Positions 8,453 to 16,231 of a stretch of 64,000 nucleotides of DNA are shown here, one piece after another; the first letter of the stretch is position 1, and each line of letters begins with the position of its first letter. Source of the stretch: RYN-230 sp963834705. GTDB taxonomy: Bacteria > Actinomycetota > Actinomycetes > Streptosporangiales > Streptosporangiaceae. The position numbers and the translations under genes were made by a program. Location: assembly GCA_963834705.1 (NCBI GenBank), contig CAWICV010000001.1, positions 1,426,001 through 1,490,000 on the forward strand, in the 5' to 3' direction. Under the pieces are notes generated by a model, which was not told where the DNA came from, made no database searches, and saw nothing but the letters and a program-made list of their open reading frames with translations.

Positions 8453-8846
8453 TACGAACGTCCTGCTCTACGCGATCTCACGCGACCCCGTTGAGCAGGG
8501 CAAAGCCAAACGAGCCAATGACATCCTGACTGAGCACGACCTCGCACTGTCGGTCCAGGTCCTGCAGGAGTTCTACGTGCAGGCAACCCGCTCCAGCCGG
8601 CCGGACCCCATCACGCACGAGCAGGCCGCCCGGCTCATCGAGTCATTCCGCCGCTTCCCCGTCCAGGACGTCACGAGCGCCATCCTGATGGCAGCCCTGG
8701 ACACGCGCCAGCGGTTCCGGCTCTCGTACTGGGACTCCGCGATCATCGAGGCATCCCGCGCGATGGGCTGCACAGAGGTCCTGTCCGAGGATCTGGGCGA
8801 CGGCCAGGACTACGCCGGAGTCCGGGTTACCAATCCGTTCCGCTAA
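8439..8846 (+). CDS. vapC: PIN-domain ribonuclease toxin (VapC family)
   Basis: A 135-residue PIN nuclease. The four acidic metal ligands are in place: Asp5 (RFVDTNVLLY), Glu44 (VLQEFYVQA), Asp99 (LSYWDSAI) and Asp118 (VLSEDLGDG). Such toxins cut RNA (tRNA or rRNA in known cases) when the antitoxin is degraded. The start chosen is GTG 8439, directly before the conserved RFVDTN strand and inside the 3' end of vapB. Everything needed for activity appears intact. The RNA target cannot be read from sequence. Confidence 0.86.
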   Translation: MRFVDTNVLLYAISRDPVEQGKAKRANDILTEHDLALSVQVLQEFYVQATRSSRPDPITHEQAARLIESFRRFPVQDVTSAILMAALDTRQRFRLSYWDSAIIEASRAMGCTEVLSEDLGDGQDYAGVRVTNPFR

Positions 8847-8893
8847 CCCGCCGAACCAGTTACCCCACCCATCCACAGCCGCTCGTGCTCGGC

Positions 8894-9046
8894 ATGGAAC
8901 GGGCCCGGCCCGACGTCCAGATCATCCACCTGGCCAGTGTGCTGGTGCTCCACGACCCAGTCCTGGTCATCGCCGCCTGGGGCCGCCGCCTTCAGGCCGG
9001 CGCGGGCGCCGCGGGGCTAGCCGCCGCCCCGGGCGAACTTGGCTGA
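8894..9046 (+). pseudogene. Probable remnant of a second PIN-domain toxin
   Basis: An open stretch of 50 codons reads DVQIIHLASVLVLHDPVLVI then AAWGRRLQAGAGAAGLAAAP. This resembles the C-terminus of a different VapC branch, where the usual form is D-x-LHLASAL...DPVLVTWDRRLAAAARAAGL. The Asp of the terminal TWDRRL motif is Gly here, and the N-terminal two thirds of the fold are absent, so it cannot be an active nuclease. It follows the intact vapBC pair by 47 bp, so the site may collect such modules. The similarity is from memory of the family only. Confidence 0.4.
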
Positions 9047-9073
9047 TAACCCGGGACCGGCCAGAGTTGCGGT

Positions 9074-9871
9074 TTAAGCGGTGGGGTCGTCCGGGTTCGC
9101 CGTAGTGGGCTTGTCGGGCGGGGTGGGGTCGGCCGCGGCGGACCCGCCGGACCGGGGGGCCGCCTTCCTGGGGCCTGCGGCTGGCTTCTTCGCGTCGGCC
9201 GGCGGCTGCTTGGCCCCGGCCGGGGGCTGGGCCTCAACCGGGGGCTGGGCCTCAACCGGGGGCTGGGCCTCAACCGGGGGCTCGGCCTCAACCGGGGGCT
9301 CGGCCTCAACCGGGGGCTCGGCCTCAGCCGAGGGCGGCTTGGCCCCAGCTGGCGGGTTCTTGGCCCCGGCGGACGGCTGCTTAGCCGCAGCCGGCCACGG
9401 CCGGGGGCCGGTCGGCCGGGGGCCGGGCCGGGTGGTGCCGCCGTTGGCCGGGGGCCGGGACCGGACGGCGGGCTCGTCGGTGGCCTCGTCCCAGACCTGG
9501 CCGGGCGCGGTGGTGCCCTGCGGCCGGGCCGGCCTGGCCGCGGCCACCGCGGCCTCGAACGCGGACATCGCATCCTGCATCACGGCGCCGACCGCGTCGG
9601 CGGCGGCGGCGACCCCGGAGCTCAGCCCGGGACCTGACTCCCGGAGCCGCCGCCTGGCCCGGCAGATCGGGCACCAGGCACATTCCGGGGCCTCGTTGGC
9701 TTCGGAGGTCGCGGTCTCCCACACGTCGGCGGTGCTCTGCTTCGCGCCGCCCAGCGCGGTGCGGATCTGCCCGCGCATTTGCCGGGTCACACTGCGCGTC
9801 CCGGAGCGGACCAGCCAGCGTTGCAGATCGCCGATCGGGTCGCTGCCGGACTGCCTGGATGGCTCCGTCAC
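9074..9871 (-). CDS. Hypothetical protein with CxxCxxC motif and PPVEAE repeats
   Basis: A 265-residue protein. The N-terminal ~60 residues are predicted helical, followed by APECAWCPICRARRRLRE (Cys 64, 67, 70), a candidate metal-binding or redox knot, and an Ala-rich helix (about 83-112). The rest is disordered and holds six PPVEAE/PPVEAQ hexapeptides and a Lys/Ala/Pro tail. The gene is translationally coupled to the SRPBCC gene upstream (its GTG overlaps that stop, GTGA at 9868-9871). The pairing is conserved in related actinobacteria, but its role is unknown. Confidence 0.7.
   Translation of the reverse strand: MTEPSRQSGSDPIGDLQRWLVRSGTRSVTRQMRGQIRTALGGAKQSTADVWETATSEANEAPECAWCPICRARRRLRESGPGLSSGVAAAADAVGAVMQDAMSAFEAAVAAARPARPQGTTAPGQVWDEATDEPAVRSRPPANGGTTRPGPRPTGPRPWPAAAKQPSAGAKNPPAGAKPPSAEAEPPVEAEPPVEAEPPVEAQPPVEAQPPVEAQPPAGAKQPPADAKKPAAGPRKAAPRSGGSAAADPTPPDKPTTANPDDPTA
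9231..9338. repeat. 18-bp coding tandem repeat (6 copies)
   Basis: Six units of the type gcctcaaccgggggctgg, encoding VEAEPP or VEAQPP on the minus strand. Two sub-types (ctgg versus ctcg ending) are grouped, which suggests stepwise expansion. A degenerate copy lies just to the left. Confidence 0.88.
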
Positions 9872-10341
9872 GTGCTGCCTTCCTTCGTTGCTATGTCCGC
9901 CGCGCGCAGGCTGTCGACCCGGGCCTTAAGCCCTTTCAGCGCGGTGTCGATGATGACCCTTTCCGCCCGGCGCTTCAGCAGGCCGGGCAGGGGCACCCGG
10001 ACGTCCACGCTGAGCTCATAGGTGACCTCGGTGCCGGCCGGCTGCTTGACCAGAGCGTAACTCCCGCTCATGGCGCTGATGACCGAGCCGGGCTCGGCCA
10101 GGTCCCAGCGCACGCCGGAGTCGCCGTCCCAGTGATAACCAAGCGCATAGCTGTCTTTGATCATCCCGGCGTCCAGGCTGAACCGGACCCGGCTGGGCCG
10201 CCCGTCGGCGTCCCGGCCGACCACCTCGGCCGCCCGGACCGCGGACGCCCACTGCGGGTAGGCGGCGAAGTCGGCGATCACGGCCATCACCTGCTGCCGG
10301 TCCGCGCCGATCGAGATGCTCGACGTCGTCCTGTCGCCCAT
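9868..10341 (-). CDS. SRPBCC family protein (polyketide cyclase/COQ10-like)
   Basis: A 157-residue START/Bet v1-type lipid-binding fold. The N-terminus SSISIGADRQQVMAVIADFA with AAYPQWASAVRAAEVV is the standard opening of actinobacterial SRPBCC proteins, and the C-terminal long helix (LKRRAERVIIDTALKGLKAR) closes the pocket. It probably binds a hydrophobic ligand; no catalytic residues can be named. The start is ATG 10341 and the stop overlaps the next gene by 4 bp. Its place between a metallophosphoesterase and the CxxC protein matches the fadD15-region order in other actinobacteria. Confidence 0.82.
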   Translation of the reverse strand: MGDRTTSSISIGADRQQVMAVIADFAAYPQWASAVRAAEVVGRDADGRPSRVRFSLDAGMIKDSYALGYHWDGDSGVRWDLAEPGSVISAMSGSYALVKQPAGTEVTYELSVDVRVPLPGLLKRRAERVIIDTALKGLKARVDSLRAADIATKEGST

Positions 10342-10421
10342 GCTCGGAGCGTACCGCGCCGGCCGGCCCGGGCAGCCCGGCCGCGCCGCCGCGGCCACGC
10401 CCCCGCGGCCACGATGCCGGG

Positions 10422-11186
10422 CTACCACTCCAGGACGTGCGGGATGCCGGTGGCGCGGAAGTGACCGACGTTGATGCACTCGGTCCGGCCGATCCGGACC
10501 CGGCGGGCCAGCGGCTGGTGCACGTGGCCGAACAAGGCGTACCGCGGCTGGGTCTCCTCGATGTGCCGGAGCAGCGCCGCGCTGCCCCGCTCGACCCGCC
10601 GGGCCACGGTGTCGTAGAGCAGTTGCGGGACGTCCGGCGGGATGTGGCTGCACAGCACGTCCACCTGGCCGGTGGCGGCCACCTTGGCCGCGAACGTGTC
10701 CTCGTCGATCTCGAAGGGCGTGCGGTAGGCCGAGTACAGCCCGCCGCCGACGAAGCCGAACGTCCAGTCGCCCAGGACGGCCCGCTGCCCGTCCAGGACG
10801 TGGTGGCCGGCCCGCAGGTGCGGCGCCCACAGCCGGGGCAGGTCGACGTTGCCGTAGGTCAGGTAGACGGGCTCCGGCATGGCCGCGAACAGTTCCGCGT
10901 ACTGGCCAGCGGCGGCCCTTTCGACGTGCCCGGACGGGTCGCCCTCCAGCCGAGCCCACAGCTCCCGGGACATCCGCCGGGCCTCGTCGAACCGCTTGAG
11001 GTACCGCAACTCGACGAACCGGCGGGCCTGTTCTTCGCCGAACAGGTCGGCGAAGATGCCCTGCCCGTGGTCCGCGTAGTCGATGAACAGCAGCAGATCA
11101 CCCAGGCAGATGAGGGCGTCCGCGCCACCCGCGCCGGCCAGCGCGTCCGCGCGGCCATGCACATCGCTGACCACGTGAACCCGCAT
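10422..11186 (-). CDS. Metallophosphoesterase family protein
   Basis: A 254-residue calcineurin-like phosphoesterase. The two-metal motifs are complete: VSDVHG (Asp8, His10), CLGDLLLF (Asp30), YGNVD and GHVHQP near the C-terminus. The protein could hydrolyse phosphomonoesters or cyclic nucleotides; the substrate cannot be told. The start chosen is ATG 11186, directly before the first metal motif, which is usual for the family. It is divergent from the acyl-CoA synthetase gene. Confidence 0.84.
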   Translation of the reverse strand: MRVHVVSDVHGRADALAGAGGADALICLGDLLLFIDYADHGQGIFADLFGEEQARRFVELRYLKRFDEARRMSRELWARLEGDPSGHVERAAAGQYAELFAAMPEPVYLTYGNVDLPRLWAPHLRAGHHVLDGQRAVLGDWTFGFVGGGLYSAYRTPFEIDEDTFAAKVAATGQVDVLCSHIPPDVPQLLYDTVARRVERGSAALLRHIEETQPRYALFGHVHQPLARRVRIGRTECINVGHFRATGIPHVLEW

Positions 11187-11352
11187 GAGCACACGGTACA
11201 AGCCGGGTCATTCGCCCCGGCCCGGGCCACCTGGGGCTAGCCGGGCCCCGGCTAGCAGATACGCTCAAATTGCTACCTGCTAGTAGCTACTGAGGCGGTA
11301 CCGGGGTACGGTCCATGTCGTCCAGCGATGAATCTGACCGGCAGGAGCTGGC

Positions 11353-13197
11353 ATGCGTGAGTACAGCAGTCCCGCGGTAGCGGAGATCTCCCCGGCCGCG
11401 ACCCTGGCCGACGTGGTCTTCGAGCGGGCGGAGCGCGAGCCGCGCGCGGTGGCGATCCGGCGCAAGGACGCGACGATCTCCGGGGCCTGGCGGGACGTGA
11501 CCGCGGCCGAGTTCCGCACCGATGTGGCCGCGCTGGCCAAGGGCCTGATCGCGGCCGGCATCGGGGCCGGCGACCGGGTCGCCCTGCTGTCCCGGACCCG
11601 GTACGAGTGGACGGTGGCCGACTACGCCATCTGGTCGGCCGGCGCGGTCACCGTGCCGATCTACGAGACGTCCTCCGCCGAGCAGGTGGAATGGATCCTC
11701 GGCGACTCCGGCGCCCGGGCGCTGATCGTGGAGACCCCGGCCCACCTGCAGGCCAACAGCGAGGTGCTGGCCCGGCTGCCCAGCTTGGAACGGACCTGGC
11801 TGATCGAGGGCCCGGATGCCGAGGGCCAGGCCGCGCAGCTGGGCAGCCTGGCCGCCGACAGCGCCGGGATCAGCGACGAGGAACTGGCCGGGCGGCGGCG
11901 AGACCGGCAGGCCGAAGACCTGGCCACCATCATCTACACCTCGGGGACCACCGGCCTGCCCAAAGGCTGCGAGCTCAGTCATCTGAACATGCTGGCCAAC
12001 GTGCGGAACGCGATCGGCGGGCTGCCGGACATCTTCACCCAGCCGGGCCGGTCGGCGCTGCTGTTCCTGCCGCTGGCCCATTCCTTCGCCCGGATCATCC
12101 AGCTCGGCTGCCTGGAGTCGGGCACCGTGCTCGGGCACACCGCCGATGTCGCCCACCTGGTGGAAGACCTCGGCACGTTCCAGCCCACGTTCATCCTGGC
12201 CGTGCCGAGAGTGTTCGAGAAGGTGTACAACGGCGCCGAGCAGCAGGCGTCAGCCAGCGCGGCGAAGAGCCGGATCTTCAGGGCCGCGGCGCGGTCCGCG
12301 GTGGCCTGGAGCAAGGCGCTGGACGTGGCCGGCCAGCCCGTCCCGGGCCAGCAGAGCCTGCGGCTGCGCACCGAGCACGCGCTGTATGACCGGCTGGTCT
12401 ACGCCAAGCTGCGCGCGGCCACCGGCGGCCGGGTGCGGTACGCGGTATCCGGTGGCGCCGCGCTCGGTGAGCGGCTCGGGCACTTCTTCCGCGGCGTCGG
12501 CATCACCGTGCTGGAGGGCTATGGGCTGACCGAAACCAGCCCGGTGATCAGCGCGAACCGCCCCGGCCACAACAAGATCGGGACGGTCGGGCCGCCCATC
12601 CCCTCGGTCACGGTGCGGATCGCCGACGACGGTGAGATCCTGGCCAGCGGGCCCAACGTGTTCGGTGGCTACTGGCACAACGAGGCGGCCACCAAGGAGA
12701 TGGTCGACCCGGATGGCTGGCTGCACACCGGCGACCTGGGCGAGCTCGACGAGGACGGCTACCTGCGGGTCACCGGGCGGAAGAAGGACATCATCGTCAC
12801 CGCGGGCGGCAAGAACGTGGCCCCGGCCGTGCTGGAGGACCGGCTGCGAGCCCACCCGCTGGTCAGCCAGTGCATGGTGGTGGGCGACGGGCGGCCGTTC
12901 GTGGCCTGCCTGGTCACCCTGGACGAGGAAGCGCTCGGGCCGTGGCAGGCCCGGCACCCGGGCCTGGCCGGCGCCTCGCTGGCCGAGCTGGCCGAGGCGC
13001 CGGAGCTGATCGCCGAGATCCAGTCGGCCGTGGACGAGGCCAACAAGGCGGTGTCCCGGGCTGAGTCGATCCGCAAGTTCACGGTGCTCCCGGTCGACTT
13101 CACCGAGCGCAACGGCTACCTGACGCCATCGCTGAAGGTGCGCCGGGGCGTGGTGGCCAAGGACTTCGCCGCCGACATCGACACGCTCTACAGCTAG
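11353..13197 (+). CDS. fadD15: Long-chain acyl-CoA synthetase (FadD15-like AMP-binding enzyme)
   Basis: A 614-residue AMP-forming ligase that activates fatty acids to acyl-CoA via acyl-adenylate. The P-loop YTSGTTGLPKG lies at residues 195-205, the adenylate motif EGYGLTETSPV near 395, and the hinge and catalytic lysine region GWLHTGDLG...GRKKDIIVTAGGKN near 455-490. Length and gene context (next to pimB on the opposite strand, overlap 4 bp) match mycobacterial fadD15. ATG 11353 follows GGCAGGAGCTGGC. An inverted repeat CTAGCAG/CTGCTAG lies in the promoter region around 11252-11283 and could bind a fatty-acid-responsive repressor. Confidence 0.9.
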   Translation: MREYSSPAVAEISPAATLADVVFERAEREPRAVAIRRKDATISGAWRDVTAAEFRTDVAALAKGLIAAGIGAGDRVALLSRTRYEWTVADYAIWSAGAVTVPIYETSSAEQVEWILGDSGARALIVETPAHLQANSEVLARLPSLERTWLIEGPDAEGQAAQLGSLAADSAGISDEELAGRRRDRQAEDLATIIYTSGTTGLPKGCELSHLNMLANVRNAIGGLPDIFTQPGRSALLFLPLAHSFARIIQLGCLESGTVLGHTADVAHLVEDLGTFQPTFILAVPRVFEKVYNGAEQQASASAAKSRIFRAAARSAVAWSKALDVAGQPVPGQQSLRLRTEHALYDRLVYAKLRAATGGRVRYAVSGGAALGERLGHFFRGVGITVLEGYGLTETSPVISANRPGHNKIGTVGPPIPSVTVRIADDGEILASGPNVFGGYWHNEAATKEMVDPDGWLHTGDLGELDEDGYLRVTGRKKDIIVTAGGKNVAPAVLEDRLRAHPLVSQCMVVGDGRPFVACLVTLDEEALGPWQARHPGLAGASLAELAEAPELIAEIQSAVDEANKAVSRAESIRKFTVLPVDFTERNGYLTPSLKVRRGVVAKDFAADIDTLYS

Positions 13198-14321
13198 CCA
13201 GCCAGGATCTGCTCCAGGCGCTTTGCCACCAGGTCCCAGCGCCATTCCCGGTCCACCCAGGCCAGGCCCTTCTCCCCCATGGCCCGGGCGCCCGCCGGGT
13301 CGGCCAGCAACTGGCCGATCCGGTCGGCGACGGCGGCCACGTCACGGCCGGGCACCACATAGCCGGTCTCGCCGCTGAGCACCGCGTCCGGCGCGCCGCC
13401 CGAGTCACCCGCGATCACCGGCAGCCCGGTGGCCGACGCCTCCAGGTAGACGATGCCGAGCCCTTCCACGTCCAGGCCCCGCCGGCGGGTCCGGCACGGC
13501 ATCGCGAACACATCGCCGGCGTTGTAGTACGCGGGCAGCTGGACCGCGGGCACCTGGCCGGTGAACAGCACCGAGTCCGCCACCCCGAGCTGGCCGGCCA
13601 GCCGGTGCAGCTGGCCGTCGGCCGGGCCGCTGCCGACCAGCAGCAGGGCCGGGTCGCCGCCCCGGGCCCGGACCGCGGGCCAGGCGCGCAGCAGGGTGTC
13701 CTGGCCCTTGCGGTGTACCAGGCGGGACACGCAGACCACCACCGGCCGGCCAGCCAGGCCGAGCTGCGCGCGGATCTCGGCCCCGCCGGCCCCGGGCCGG
13801 AATTCACCGGTGTCCACGCCGGGGGCCAGCCGGGCCATCCGGGCCGCCGCGGCCGGGGACAGCGCCCGGGCCAGCCGCACCCGGAAGTACTCGCCCAGGT
13901 AGGTGACGACGTCCACCGAGTCACCGATCCGGCGGAGCAGGATGCGCGCGCCGGGCAGCGCGGCCCAGCCCGCCTCGTGGCCATGGGTGACCGCGACGAT
14001 CCGCCGGGCGCCGGCCGCGCGCAGTGCCGGGGCCAGCAGGCCGAGCGGCGCGGCCGCGCCGAACAGCACCCGGTCGCAGCCGTGCTGGGTCAGCGCGCGG
14101 ACCGCACGGGCCCGCACCGTGGGCACCGGGAGCATCAGCGAGGTGGGGTGCCGCAGCACCGGGAACGGCTGCTGCTGGTCGAACTCGGCCGCGCCTGCCC
14201 AGGCGGGCGCGTACACCACCACGCCATCCGCGGGCAGCCGGGTGGCCAGCGCGTGGATGAACGACTGGATGCCGCCCGCGCGCGGCGGGAAGTCATTGGT
14301 GACGATCAGGACCTTAGGCAT
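13194..14321 (-). CDS. pimB: PimB'-type mannosyltransferase (GT4)
   Basis: A 375-residue GT-B glycosyltransferase, likely adding the second mannose (alpha-1,6) to phosphatidylinositol monomannoside from GDP-mannose at the inner membrane face. The N-terminus VTNDFPPRAGGIQSF is the PimB' acceptor-site signature. The donor-site motif RRGLDVEGLGIVYLEA carries the EX7E glutamates, and VCVSRLVHRKGQD holds the phosphate-binding Arg and Lys. Position next to fadD15 and the NlpC/P60 gene matches mycobacterial pimB. Its presence suggests the cells make PIMs. ATG 14321 gives the expected length. Confidence 0.85.
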   Translation of the reverse strand: MPKVLIVTNDFPPRAGGIQSFIHALATRLPADGVVVYAPAWAGAAEFDQQQPFPVLRHPTSLMLPVPTVRARAVRALTQHGCDRVLFGAAAPLGLLAPALRAAGARRIVAVTHGHEAGWAALPGARILLRRIGDSVDVVTYLGEYFRVRLARALSPAAAARMARLAPGVDTGEFRPGAGGAEIRAQLGLAGRPVVVCVSRLVHRKGQDTLLRAWPAVRARGGDPALLLVGSGPADGQLHRLAGQLGVADSVLFTGQVPAVQLPAYYNAGDVFAMPCRTRRRGLDVEGLGIVYLEASATGLPVIAGDSGGAPDAVLSGETGYVVPGRDVAAVADRIGQLLADPAGARAMGEKGLAWVDREWRWDLVAKRLEQILAG

Positions 14322-14434
14322 CAGGCAGTGATCTTATCGGCGGTTCATGGTGTGCGTGCGGAGGCCCAGACCGCCCGGCCAGGGCAGATCAGCCCGGAGG
14401 CGCCCCGGCACGGCCCGGATGTGCCCCGGGAAAG

Positions 14435-14473
14435 CCCGGTGCCCCCAGGACAATGTTCCTTGGGGGCACCGGG
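14435..14473 (-). terminator. Intrinsic terminator hairpin after the NlpC/P60 gene
   Basis: A 13-bp perfect stem CCCGGTGCCCCCA / TGGGGGCACCGGG with a 13-nt loop that can itself pair GGA/TCC. It lies 25 nt past the stop of the minus-strand NlpC/P60 gene and 114 nt before pimB. There is no U-tract, as is common in actinobacteria. Confidence 0.75.
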
Positions 14474-14497
14474 TAAATCTCAGTGCTACAGCGCGGC

Positions 14498-15583
14498 TCA
14501 GGGCCGTGCGGCGCTGTCCAGGTTCTGGCTGTACCAGCCGGACAGCGGGACCTTCTCCACGTCCAAGCCGGTCTGCGGGGCGTCGATCAGCTCCCCGCCG
14601 CCGACATAAATGCCGACGTGACTGTCCCCGGCGAAGAACAGCAGGTCGCCCGGCTGCAGGTTGCTGGTGGAGACGGCGGGCAGCGCGGCCACCTGCTCGT
14701 AGGTGGTCCGCGGGATGGACACCCCGGCCGACGCCCAGGCCGCCTCGACCAGCCCGGAGCAGTCGAACGAGCCCGGGCCGGTAGCGCCGTACACGTACGG
14801 GTCGCCGAGCTTGGAGTAGGCGTACGCGACGGCCTGGCCCGCCTGGGTGTTGGTCGCGATCGGATCGGTCGCCGAGGTGGTGCCGCTGCCGCCGAGCGAG
14901 GAGCTGGTGACCTGCTGCTGCTGGGCCGCGGTCAGCGTGGCCAGGATGGCCTTCTGCTTACCCAGCGTCCTGCCGATGGACTTCTTCCTGGCCAGCCGCT
15001 GCGCCTCCAGGGTGGCGATGCCCCGCTCGGTCCGCCGCGCCATCTGCTGCGCGCTGGCCAGCTGGGCCGCGGTCGCGATGAACTGCTTGATCTGCGCCGA
15101 CCGGTCGCTGGACAGCTGCAGCAGCAGCGACGCCTGGTTCAGCACGGCCTGCGGGTTGTTGGAGGTCAGCATGGCACCCATCTGGGTCATGGTGCCGTTC
15201 TCGAAGGCGGTGGCCGCGATCGACGCGATCTCGTCGCGGTCCGCGGTGAACCGGGCCTGATCTTCCCGGACCTGACGGTTGACCAGGGCCAGCCGCTGCC
15301 TGGCGTTGGTCAGCTGCTGAGCCGACTGGTCGTACTCCTGCACCGCCACGTTCTCTTCGGCGGTGAGCTTGTTGACCATCTTCTGCACCTGGTGCATGGT
15401 CGGCTTCGGCGCCGCCCCGGCCGTGCTGGCCCACGTGGCCAGACCTCCGGCGGTAGCCAGGCTCACCCCGGCGGCCACTCCGGCGCGCAGCGCCTTACCG
15501 TGCGCGAGGCGCACCGCGCGGTCACGCGTACCCCGCCAGCCGCCGCGTTTACCACCTGGACGCGTACTCACCTGCGTGATCAC
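14498..15583 (-). CDS. NlpC/P60 peptidoglycan endopeptidase, secreted, with coiled-coil
   Basis: A 361-residue exported cell-wall hydrolase. An Arg-rich N-terminus and hydrophobic signal segment (about residues 30-57, ending STAGAA) precede a long helical coiled-coil region (about 60-220). A C40 domain follows, with catalytic Cys in SFDCSGLVEAAW, His in GDSHVGIYVGGG and a third polar residue near ELIDAP. It should cut stem peptides in the septum or wall. The start is GTG 15583 with GAAGGAGC; longer in-frame extensions run into the riboswitch. It is the counterpart of the NlpC/P60 gene next to pimB in mycobacteria. Expression is probably controlled by the c-di-AMP riboswitch upstream. Confidence 0.88.
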   Translation of the reverse strand: MITQVSTRPGGKRGGWRGTRDRAVRLAHGKALRAGVAAGVSLATAGGLATWASTAGAAPKPTMHQVQKMVNKLTAEENVAVQEYDQSAQQLTNARQRLALVNRQVREDQARFTADRDEIASIAATAFENGTMTQMGAMLTSNNPQAVLNQASLLLQLSSDRSAQIKQFIATAAQLASAQQMARRTERGIATLEAQRLARKKSIGRTLGKQKAILATLTAAQQQQVTSSSLGGSGTTSATDPIATNTQAGQAVAYAYSKLGDPYVYGATGPGSFDCSGLVEAAWASAGVSIPRTTYEQVAALPAVSTSNLQPGDLLFFAGDSHVGIYVGGGELIDAPQTGLDVEKVPLSGWYSQNLDSAARP

Positions 15584-15593
15584 GCTCCTTCTT

Positions 15594-15815
15594 CCACCCC
15601 GCCTACCGGGTGAGCTGACGGGTTCGGGCTGTGGAAGATGCCCTACGGCCTGGCTGCGTCGCAACCCGGCCGATTCACCCCTGGAGGACCCGTGGCCCGG
15701 GCGGTGGCCCGGCGAGCTCTCCGGTGGGTCCCCGGCTCTCCGGCTGGCCACGCCTGGCCAGCACAAAGACTCGGCGGTGACCGGTCGCCGCCACCAAAGC
15801 GGTGGCTGGGGAGCG
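15594..15815 (-). promoter_or_regulatory. c-di-AMP riboswitch (ydaO-yuaA class)
   Basis: On the minus strand the leader carries the class hallmarks in the right order: CCGCCGAGTC, a GGAGAGCCGGGGACCCA block, GGGGTGAATCGGCC, CCGTAGGGCATCTTCC, then CCCGAACCCGTCAGCTCACC and GGTAGGCGG just before the Shine-Dalgarno of the NlpC/P60 gene. The same element precedes wall-hydrolase genes in other actinobacteria, where c-di-AMP binding turns expression off. The 5' boundary is approximate. The short spacing to the start codon allows control by terminator formation or by occlusion of the ribosome site. Confidence 0.9.
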
Positions 15816-15939
15816 AACCGATCGGGGCTGACACTAGCGAAGCTGACACGGTGAATTCCACCGCTTCGCGAACTCCGGTGGTCGTGTTGTCCCCCTCCGG
15901 TGTTTCTGTTCCCGCATATTCACCCCCGGCCCGGCAGGC

Positions 15940-16128
15940 TCACGACGCCCGGGCCACCGGGTGCAGCCGGAGCGGCGACACCAGCCGCGCGTCGGCCAGC
16001 ACGCGGAGCGCGCGCTGCTCCGCCGCGTCCAGTTCGGGCTGCGGCTGGTCAGCGCCGAGCAGCGCGGTGACAACGCAGTCCGGGCAGGCGATGTCACGCA
16101 TCTCGCACCGGTCACAGTCGATCAGCAT
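15940..16128 (-). CDS. Small Cys-rich conserved protein (62 aa)
   Basis: A 62-residue protein opening with IDCDRCEMRDIACPDC (Cys 4, 7, 13, 16), followed by VVTALLG and a helical LDAAEQRALRVLADARLVSP. Two CxxC pairs suggest a single zinc or redox site. The start is ATG 16128 with a strong AGGAGGAG; an ATG or GTG further upstream adds only non-conserved residues. Small proteins of this type sit at the same place next to NlpC/P60 in other actinobacteria. The helical second half resembles the end of a DNA- or protein-binding domain, but I do not recognise a function. Confidence 0.75.
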   Translation of the reverse strand: MLIDCDRCEMRDIACPDCVVTALLGADQPQPELDAAEQRALRVLADARLVSPLRLHPVARAS

Positions 16129-16231
16129 CTCTCCTCCTGAGGCTGGCTTCCCCCGCACCGCGGGGTAGCAGGACACACGCTAAGCGGGGGCACCGACACT
16201 CCGCGCGCGCCCCGGCTGGGATGATTCCGGC

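Noticed and set aside
9868..10959. 363-codon minus-strand frame covering the SRPBCC gene and part of the metallophosphoesterase gene
   Set aside because: Only the last 157 codons (from ATG 10341) are SRPBCC; the upstream part is the wrong frame of the phosphoesterase gene.
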